A stretch of DNA of 64,000 nucleotides, from contig NZ_JASDCU010000007.1 of NCBI RefSeq assembly GCF_030407765.1, positions 145,418-209,417 on the forward strand, read 5' to 3'. Numbering within the stretch: the first letter of the stretch is position 1; each line of letters opens with the position of its first letter. The notes beneath the pieces were generated by a model. That model searched no databases. It was not told the origin of the DNA and saw nothing but the letters and a program-made list of their open reading frames with translations. This DNA is from Microbacterium sp. APC 3901. Lineage in GTDB: Bacteria; Actinomycetota; Actinomycetes; Actinomycetales; Microbacteriaceae. A program made the position numbers and the translations under genes. This document shows, one piece after another, positions 59,085 to 64,000 of the stretch.

Positions 59085-60137
59085 TCAGTCCGCGAGCTGC
59101 GGTGCCACCTCGACCCGGGTGCGCGGAAGCGCGTCCGGGTGCTCCCGCTGAAGCCAGGCGATGATCTTCTCCCGCACCTCGCAGCGCAGGGTCCACTGAT
59201 CGCCCGAGTCCTTGGCCGACATCACCAGACGCACAGTGACGAACCCGCCCTGCGCCTCCGTGACCGCCGCGTCTGACGAGCGGCCGTCCCACGCCGGTGA
59301 CGCTTCGACGATGCGCTCGAATTCCTGGCGCAGCTCGTCCATCGGCACCCGCCAGTCGAGATCCAGGTAGACCGTTCCGAGGATCTTGTCGGACTTCCTG
59401 GTCCAGGTCTCGATCGGCGTCGTCGTGAAGTAGCTGCAGGGCACGACGAGTCGCCGTTCATCCCAGATGTAGACGACCACGTACGAGAGGTTGATCTCGC
59501 CGATACGCCCCCACTCGCCCTGGATGACCACGACGTCGCCGACCTTGACGGCGTCGGTGAACGCCACCTGCACGCCTGCGATCAGGTTGCTGAGGATCGA
59601 TTGCGCAGCCAGACCCGCGATGATGCTGACGATTCCGGCTGATGCGAGAAGGCTCGTGCCGACCGCGCGCATCTCGGGGAACGTGAACAGCACGGTGCCC
59701 AGCGCGAGGACGCCGATCGTGACCAGCACGAGGCGATGGATGACGAGGAGCTGCGTGCGACGACGCCGCGCCTCCGGCCCCACGAGCACGGTCTCTTCGC
59801 GGTCGATGAGTCTTTCGAAGCCGAACGAGACCGACGCGGCGAGAAGCCACGACCCGGTCAGGATCGTGGCGATCAGGAAGATCCTCGAGACCGCCGGCCA
59901 CCACGACTGCTCTGCGGGTTCGGTGACCGACGCGGCGATCCAGATCGCGACAACCACTGCCGTCACGATCATCGCGTTGCGCACCCGACGGGCGAGATCA
60001 CGCACCCACGGCACCCGCCGACTGATCAGGGCGGCGACCAGAGCGAGCAGAACGAGCGCGGCTGCGGCGGCGACGATCGCGGTGCCGATCGCCACCGCGC
60101 TGCCGATCCAGGAGTTCCAGGTGAAGTCGGAAGGCAT
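59085..60137 (-). CDS. MscS-family mechanosensitive channel
   Basis: 350 residues (GTG at 60140 is one codon upstream). About five N-terminal helices end in the pore helix (GTSLLASAGIVSIIAGLAAQ followed by SILSNLIAGVQVAF), then the MscS beta domain (VVVIQGEWGRIGEINLSYV) and a C-terminal alpha/beta part. It releases osmolytes under hypo-osmotic shock. CATAGT close to the start suggests a near-leaderless message. Confidence 0.93.
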   Translation of the reverse strand: MPSDFTWNSWIGSAVAIGTAIVAAAAALVLLALVAALISRRVPWVRDLARRVRNAMIVTAVVVAIWIAASVTEPAEQSWWPAVSRIFLIATILTGSWLLAASVSFGFERLIDREETVLVGPEARRRRTQLLVIHRLVLVTIGVLALGTVLFTFPEMRAVGTSLLASAGIVSIIAGLAAQSILSNLIAGVQVAFTDAVKVGDVVVIQGEWGRIGEINLSYVVVYIWDERRLVVPCSYFTTTPIETWTRKSDKILGTVYLDLDWRVPMDELRQEFERIVEASPAWDGRSSDAAVTEAQGGFVTVRLVMSAKDSGDQWTLRCEVREKIIAWLQREHPDALPRTRVEVAPQLAD

Positions 60138-60221
60138 CACTCCACACTATGCCGCGGCCGGGCAGCGCGCGAAAGGCGCAGGCCAGCGGGCGGTGTCGCC
60201 GGGCGCGGCTACGGTTGAGGG

Positions 60222-60977
60222 ATGACGATCACCGCCGCCGCAGACGGCTCCGCCCTGGGCAACCCCGGACCCAACGGCTGGGCCTGGTACATCGACGACG
60301 ACAACTGGGCCGCCGGCGGATCACCGCACGGCACGAACAACCAGGGCGAGCTGCGGGCCGTGCTCGAACTGCTGCAGGCGACCGCGGGGATCTCCGAGAA
60401 GCTGATGATCGAGTGCGACAGTCGCTACGTGATCGACTCGGTGACCAAGTGGATGCCGGGGTGGAAGCGCAAGGGCTGGCGCAAGTCAGACGGCGGGCCG
60501 GTGCTCAACCGCGATCTGCTCGAAGGCATCGACGAGGCGATCCGCGGGCGCGATGTCGAGTTCTCATGGGTCAAGGGCCACGCCGGCCATCCCCTGAACG
60601 AGGCGGCTGACGAGCGCGCGAACGCCGCTGCGAAGGCCTATCAGGCGAAGCAGGAACCTCGCCGGGGGCCCGGTTTCACGATGGCGGTGGATGCCGGGGC
60701 GGCGGCGGCAGGATCCGCACCGATCGCTGCGGCGGCTCTGGCATCGTCGTCCGCCTCGACCAGCCCCGCGCCGGCTGCCGCCACTGCGAGCGCGCAGACG
60801 ACCGTCGCCGAGCCGCTCTGGGCCGAGGCATCCGATCTGCTCGACGGCCTCGACGCGCCCATCGACGATCCGATCGTGGTCAGGCTCGCTCTGTCGAGCG
60901 ATGAGCACGCGCGGCTGCGCGACAGCGCCGAAGCGCAGGGCATCTCGCTCGAAGAGGCGCTGCGCCGCCTGATCTGA
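60222..60977 (+). CDS. rnhA: RNase HI with C-terminal linker and small helical domain
   Basis: 251 residues. Residues 1-140 are RNase HI with the catalytic set Asp8 (AADGSA), Glu43 (NNQGEL), Asp66 (ECDSRY) and Asp in NEAADERAN. An Ala/Ser/Pro linker of about 60 residues follows, then a C-terminal segment (DPIVVRLALSSDEHARLRDS, AQGISLEEALRRLI) that resembles a ribbon-helix-helix. It removes RNA from RNA-DNA hybrids. The tail could aid nucleic acid binding or dimerisation. Confidence 0.93.
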   Translation: MTITAAADGSALGNPGPNGWAWYIDDDNWAAGGSPHGTNNQGELRAVLELLQATAGISEKLMIECDSRYVIDSVTKWMPGWKRKGWRKSDGGPVLNRDLLEGIDEAIRGRDVEFSWVKGHAGHPLNEAADERANAAAKAYQAKQEPRRGPGFTMAVDAGAAAAGSAPIAAAALASSSASTSPAPAAATASAQTTVAEPLWAEASDLLDGLDAPIDDPIVVRLALSSDEHARLRDSAEAQGISLEEALRRLI

Positions 60978-61022
60978 GGCACGCGGGGCTTCGGCAGCAG
61001 ACCGCCCGCGTACACTCGCACC

Positions 61023-61439
61023 ATGTCGAAGAAGAATGTCGCACGTACCGTCGGCCGGGTCTTCCTCGGTTCCTTCCTCCTGTTCGCCGGCGTCTCGCAT
61101 CTGACATTCGCCCGCGACGAGTTCCAGGCGCAGGTGCCGGACTGGGTGCCGCTGGATCCTGACGTGACCGTGCTCGCCTCGGGTGTCGTCGAGGTGGGTC
61201 TCGGCGCGGCCCTGCTCGTCGCGCGCAAGCGTCGCGGGCTGGTCGGCGTGATCACCGCGCTGTTCTTCGTCGCGGTCTTCCCCGGCAACATCGCGCAGTG
61301 GGTGGAGCACAGGGACGCCTTCGGGCTCGACACCGACATGAAGCGCTTCGTGCGTCTGTTCTTCCAGCCGGTGCTCATCGCGCTGGCCATCTGGTCGACG
61401 CGCACGCCCCGTGGCGCCGATCGCAAGGCCGCACGCTGA
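61023..61439 (+). CDS. DoxX-like small membrane protein
   Basis: 138 residues with four helices: VGRVFLGSFLLFAGVSHLTF, VLASGVVEVGLGAALLVARK, GVITALFFVAVFPGNIAQWV and a final helix before TRTPRGADRK. This matches the DoxX family. Function is unclear; some members support redox or sulphur metabolism. It is separated from the convergent AHSA1 gene by element D. Confidence 0.85.
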   Translation: MSKKNVARTVGRVFLGSFLLFAGVSHLTFARDEFQAQVPDWVPLDPDVTVLASGVVEVGLGAALLVARKRRGLVGVITALFFVAVFPGNIAQWVEHRDAFGLDTDMKRFVRLFFQPVLIALAIWSTRTPRGADRKAAR

Positions 61440-61455
61440 CGTCTCCGCCCCTCGT

Positions 61456-61543
61456 CGTTCACAATTCAGCATGAACTTTCGCAAGACGGCGAAAAAGGAG
61501 GCGGTTCTCGGGAGAACCGCCTCCTCCTGCTGAATTCTGAACG
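61456..61543. repeat. intergenic inverted-repeat element D with nested terminator
   Basis: CGTTCACAATTCAGCA (61456-61471) faces TGCTGAATTCTGAACG (61528-61543), 15 of 16 bases complementary. The interior carries a strong hairpin (GGAGGCGGTTCT 61497-61508 with AGAACCGCCTCC 61513-61524) next to an A5 run at 61492-61496. Left arm shared with element B. Confidence 0.88.
61492..61524 (-). terminator. rho-independent terminator of the AHSA1 gene
   Basis: A 12 bp perfect stem with a 4 nt loop (61497-61524), followed on the - strand by TTTTT (complement of 61492-61496), 20 nt past the stop codon. It is the most canonical terminator in the window and lies inside repeat element D. Confidence 0.85.
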
Positions 61544-62521
61544 TCAGACCGCGAGCAGCTCCTTCTCGAGGCGTGCGTACGAGGTCTCCATGCCGTCGGC
61601 CATGCCGGTGGCGAGGATCATGTCGCGCGTCTCCTTGTCGGGGTACTCGATGTAGAGCGTGATCAGCGTCGCGCCGTCCTCTTCGTAGAGGTTGAGGTCG
61701 TTCAGCGTCTCGACCGGCATCCCGATCATCCGCTCGGTCTGCACCGACCGGCGGGGTGCATCGATGAGCAGGGCCTCACCCTCGAAGCCGAACGGCTGCC
61801 CCTCCGTGTCGCCCACGGGCGCCCACGAGTTGCGATACGTCTGGCCGACCTCGGTGGCGACGACGCACTCGGTCATCTCCCACCCGTCGGGTCCGAGCAG
61901 CCACTGCTTCATGAGCTCGGGGTCGTTGTGCGCACGCCAGACCAGGTCGCGCGGGCCCTCGACGAGGCGTGTGATGCGCACGTGGACGTCGTCGAGCAGC
62001 TCGACCTGCGTGCCCTTGCCCTGCGCGTAGTCGCGGAGGTCCTGCAGCACGGCGTCGAGCTGGCTCATCGCCTGCTTCGTGCCCTCGACGGCACCCATCG
62101 CGACGATCTGCTCGAGCGCCTCGAGCGAGTCGAAGTAGCTCGTATTGACCATCCGCGTTCCCTCGGCGGTCGGCTCGAAGGTGAACGTCATGCGCATCGA
62201 CGGCAGGTCGGCGTCTGGCGTGCCGCTCTCGTCGGCGAAGGCGTCGAGCACCTCGAAGCTGCGCGGCGCGTCGATGCGCAGGAACTCCCAGGTGCCGGAG
62301 GCCTTCTCGCCCCGAGGGCCGTTCATCGTGTAGTCGGCCTTGCCGCCCACGGTGTGGTCCCACTTGGTGAAGGTGGCGGGCCATCCGGGAGGACCCCAGA
62401 AGCGCTCCAGCTGGCGCGGGTCGCTGTAGGCGGCCCAGACGCGTTCGATGGGAGCCGCCAGGTCGGCGGCGACCGTCATGGTGAGGTTCTCGGTATCGGT
62501 GATGACATCGGTGACAGGCAT
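61544..62521 (-). CDS. tandem AHSA1/SRPBCC domain protein
   Basis: 325 residues. Two AHSA1-like domains: residues about 15-165 (APIERVWAAYSDPRQLERFWGPPGW) and about 180-320 (GPRDLVWRAHNDPELMKQWLLGPDGW). Such proteins adjoin ArsR regulators and are usually uncharacterised, possibly binding hydrophobic ligands. ATG 62521 is preferred, with AGAGAG upstream. It lies 1 nt after the ArsR stop and is cotranscribed. Confidence 0.9.
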   Translation of the reverse strand: MPVTDVITDTENLTMTVAADLAAPIERVWAAYSDPRQLERFWGPPGWPATFTKWDHTVGGKADYTMNGPRGEKASGTWEFLRIDAPRSFEVLDAFADESGTPDADLPSMRMTFTFEPTAEGTRMVNTSYFDSLEALEQIVAMGAVEGTKQAMSQLDAVLQDLRDYAQGKGTQVELLDDVHVRITRLVEGPRDLVWRAHNDPELMKQWLLGPDGWEMTECVVATEVGQTYRNSWAPVGDTEGQPFGFEGEALLIDAPRRSVQTERMIGMPVETLNDLNLYEEDGATLITLYIEYPDKETRDMILATGMADGMETSYARLEKELLAV

Positions 62522-62522
62522 G

Positions 62523-62927
62523 TCAGTCTCTCTCTTCGGTTCGTGGATCATCGGTGGTGTCGTCGTCGGACCGGCCCGTCTCCGAAGTCGTCGCAGGGCC
62601 GGCCAGCAGGTCGTCGAGTCGGGCGATGCGCGACCGCCACAGCTCTTCGTATCGGGCGAGGAGCGCCCTGGCGCGGGCGATCATCTCGGGGTTCGCGCGG
62701 ACGAGCCGCTCGCGTCCCTCGGCGCGCTTGACGATGAGGTTCGCTGCTTCGAGCACGGCCACATGTTTCTGCACCGCGGCGAACGACATGTCGTATTCGG
62801 AGGCGAGGGTCGAGACGGACTGCTCCCGCTCGATCGTCCGGCGCAGGATGTCACGCCGGGTCGACGTCGCCAGTGCGTGGAACACACGGTCGACCTCCGC
62901 TTCGCTCAGTTCTCTTTGTGCAACCAT
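62523..62927 (-). CDS. ArsR-family regulator
   Basis: 134 residues. Winged helix with VFHALATSTRRDILRRTIER and SFAAVQKHVAVLEAANLIVK. There is no Cys metal site, as in ArsR proteins that accompany AHSA1 (SRPBCC) genes. The C-terminal tail is acidic. The palindrome over its own start codon suggests autoregulation of the ArsR-AHSA1 operon. Confidence 0.92.
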   Translation of the reverse strand: MVAQRELSEAEVDRVFHALATSTRRDILRRTIEREQSVSTLASEYDMSFAAVQKHVAVLEAANLIVKRAEGRERLVRANPEMIARARALLARYEELWRSRIARLDDLLAGPATTSETGRSDDDTTDDPRTEERD

Positions 62928-62934
62928 TTGGTTG
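62921..62934 (-). promoter_or_regulatory. ArsR operator overlapping the start codon
   Basis: CAACCATTTGGTTG is a palindrome with 6 bp arms around TT, covering the ATG at 62927. A -10-like CATAAC lies just upstream on the - strand, so bound repressor would block transcription start. Assigned by position and symmetry only. Confidence 0.6.
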
Positions 62935-62985
62935 TACGTTATGCCTGCGTGAAGCACGTGTCAAGAGATTCGTTGTGATTCGCGT

Positions 62986-63053
62986 CTTTAGATCGGACTA
63001 GCCCCTTCACATCGGACTACACGAGGCTGAACCGGACTGAGTCCGATCTAAAG
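62986..63053. repeat. 14 bp inverted repeat with internal copies
   Basis: CTTTAGATCGGACT (62986-62999) and AGTCCGATCTAAAG (63040-63053) are perfectly complementary. Inside, ATCGGACT (63011-63018) and CGGACTGAGTCCG (63033-63045) repeat the same word. The arms differ from elements A-D. It may be a terminator for a gene beyond, or a repeat of its own kind. Confidence 0.7.
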
Positions 63054-63478
63054 CAGAGCGCTGGGGTCGCCTCAACTCGCAACGACGATAAAGCCAGCTG
63101 GGATCGTGGGGAAAATCAGATTGCAAGGCGGGCTCATGCACGACGACGGTCGAAGGGGCAAACTCTAGACCCGAATACGGGCGAGATGGTGGTTGACGGA
63201 ACGTGCGCCGAGACCCATACACCACCCGTTTCAGTGCCCTACGGTTTCGGCAGGGGGTTACGGCGGGTCGACGCTCGGCGCGTCGCGCTTCCCAAGCACC
63301 ACCACAGGGACCCGGCCGCAAACGATCGTTTTCGGTGGATCGTTGCAGTGCGCCTCATCGGGCCCGCCATAAAGGTGGGTCGTAACCGGGTTTTGGTAGA
63401 GGGTTTCGGCTGGGGCAGAGAGCGACGGGCAGTTCCGCAGCTGCTGCACTCTGGTGCGCCAGCAGCTTCCTTTCTCGC
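63054..63478. other. non-coding stretch of altered composition
   Basis: No convincing gene is seen in about 425 nt. Open frames here lack ribosome sites and the GC-rich third-position bias of the rest of the window. The sequence is less GC-rich (for example AAACGATCGTTTTCGGTGG near 63318) and contains short runs such as GGTTTTGG. No RNA gene or known repeat was recognised. Confidence 0.5.
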
Positions 63479-63679
63479 CTAGAACTGAGCGTCGGTTTTG
63501 ATCGGTGCGAGTGCGTTCATGAATCCCTTGGAGCATCCGCTAGATCCCGCGAGTCGATCGATGTCGAGTTCGTTCAGGGGTCGGCCGATGATCGCTTGTG
63601 GCAGTGCGGCCGCAAACCGCTGCTGGTAGCCGAGCGAGGTTGTGTCTTCTGCGGGTGTCGTGATCTGGACGTCAGTCAC
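63479..63679 (-). CDS. possible 66-residue protein of unknown function
   Basis: From GTG 63679. The sequence begins MTDVQITTPAEDTTSLGYQQ, has a leader-like middle (IIGRPLNELDIDRL) and ends AGSSGCSKGFMNALAPIKTD with AQF. Its start overlaps the stop of the upstream frame (GTGACTGA), which suggests coupling. The LNELDIDRL segment followed by a Gly/Ser/Cys-rich end resembles some peptide-precursor layouts, but no modifying enzyme is visible. It could also be a gene fragment. Confidence 0.35.
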   Translation of the reverse strand: MTDVQITTPAEDTTSLGYQQRFAAALPQAIIGRPLNELDIDRLAGSSGCSKGFMNALAPIKTDAQF

Positions 63680-64000
63680 GGTGTCGTTCGCGATCGGGGT
63701 GCTTCAGGTTTTCCCCGATCCCAGGCGGGACTAGGGGTCGGGGAGTGGGCTCCCACGCGTTTTCCACGTTAGGCCGTTCGATTTTCCACGGTGGGTCGAA
63801 AGCCCCCGAGTTTCCGCGGTTCTGAACTTGCCTGCGCGCGCCCGTTCTGGACACGCTTCCGCCTGCGCGACGCGCTGTTGCACGCCCCGGATCGGTGGCT
63901 TCCTGCTTCATCCGGTACCGCTCCAGCAAGCTGGAGTCTGACGTCACGTCCACAGGCGTAAACCGCGGGCCCGTTCCCCCGAAGCCAGTGGTGGCTGTGC
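63672..64000 (-). CDS. possible partial protein at the window edge
   Basis: The frame is open from the window edge to the TGA at 63672-63674, so the N-terminus is outside. The visible about 109 residues (for example LLERYRMKQEATDPGR and NVENAWEPTPRPLVPPGIGE) are basic and probably disordered. Codon bias is weaker than in neighbouring genes. An internal GTG at 63953 could be the true start. No family is recognised. Confidence 0.3.
   Translation of the reverse strand, partial: TATTGFGGTGPRFTPVDVTSDSSLLERYRMKQEATDPGRATARRAGGSVSRTGARRQVQNRGNSGAFDPPWKIERPNVENAWEPTPRPLVPPGIGENLKHPDRERHRD

Noticed and set aside
63258..63536. 92-residue - strand frame
   Set aside because: No ribosome site, no codon bias and no recognisable sequence; probably chance.

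Overview
This 64 kb window is chromosomal DNA from a high-GC actinobacterium. The family-level calls are inference from the sequence alone. GC-rich third codon positions, frequent GTG starts, many start codons placed 6-8 nt after a -10-like hexamer (leaderless transcripts), and dense 1-4 bp gene overlaps all fit Microbacteriaceae, most likely a Microbacterium-like organism. Almost all of the window is coding. No rRNA, tRNA, CRISPR array or intact insertion sequence was seen.

Layout, left to right. 1-10.4 kb: a KimA-like APC permease cut by the window edge, a MocR regulator divergent from an EamA exporter, PaiB-like and GNAT proteins, two GntR regulators, an ArsB/SLC13-type permease, and an ECF42-type sigma factor coupled to a YCII/DGPF protein. 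10.6-18.4 kb: the complete potassium-responsive kdpFABCDE operon, preceded by a 27-residue membrane microprotein. 18.4-21.2 kb: DUF1905 and TspO-like proteins, then a TetR gene divergent from an alpha/beta hydrolase with two clear operators. 21.2-31.1 kb: a beta-1,4-galactan utilisation locus (GH42 galactosidase, sugar ABC transporter, secreted GH53 galactanase) controlled by a divergent LacI repressor with three 18 bp operators. 31.2-33.1 kb: lipoprotein, SDR and TetR. 33.1-38.1 kb: a ferric-siderophore import operon with two IdeR/DmdR-type iron boxes. 38.4-48.3 kb: cold-shock protein, large LuxR-type ATPase regulator, small proteins, FUSC transporter, AlkD-like protein, DeoD and a Ski2-like helicase.

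48.3-54.0 kb is the most interesting segment. A four-gene, fully overlapping operon (VanY-type carboxypeptidase, alanine-racemase-fold protein, D-Ala-D-X ligase, membrane acyltransferase-3 protein) is divergent from a VanR/VanS-type two-component system, with a palindrome between them. The racemase lacks the usual substrate-pocket tyrosine (His instead), and the ligase has Gln at the position that is Leu in D-Ala-D-Ala ligases. Together the genes look like a D-Ser-type vancomycin-resistance locus (VanT/VanXY/VanC logic) in which VanT is split into two proteins.

54.1-63.0 kb: azoreductase/HxlR pair, an SDR with an N-terminal zinc-ribbon-like segment and no catalytic Tyr, a cytosolic M4 (protealysin-like) protease with its emfourin-type inhibitor, an MscS channel, RNase HI with a C-terminal extension, DoxX, and an ArsR/AHSA1 pair. 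The last 1 kb differs in composition, is mostly non-coding and may be the edge of an accessory region.

A family of intergenic inverted-repeat elements of about 80-100 bp (arms GTTCACAACTCAGG or GTTCACAATTCAGCA type) occurs four times between 43.8 and 61.5 kb.
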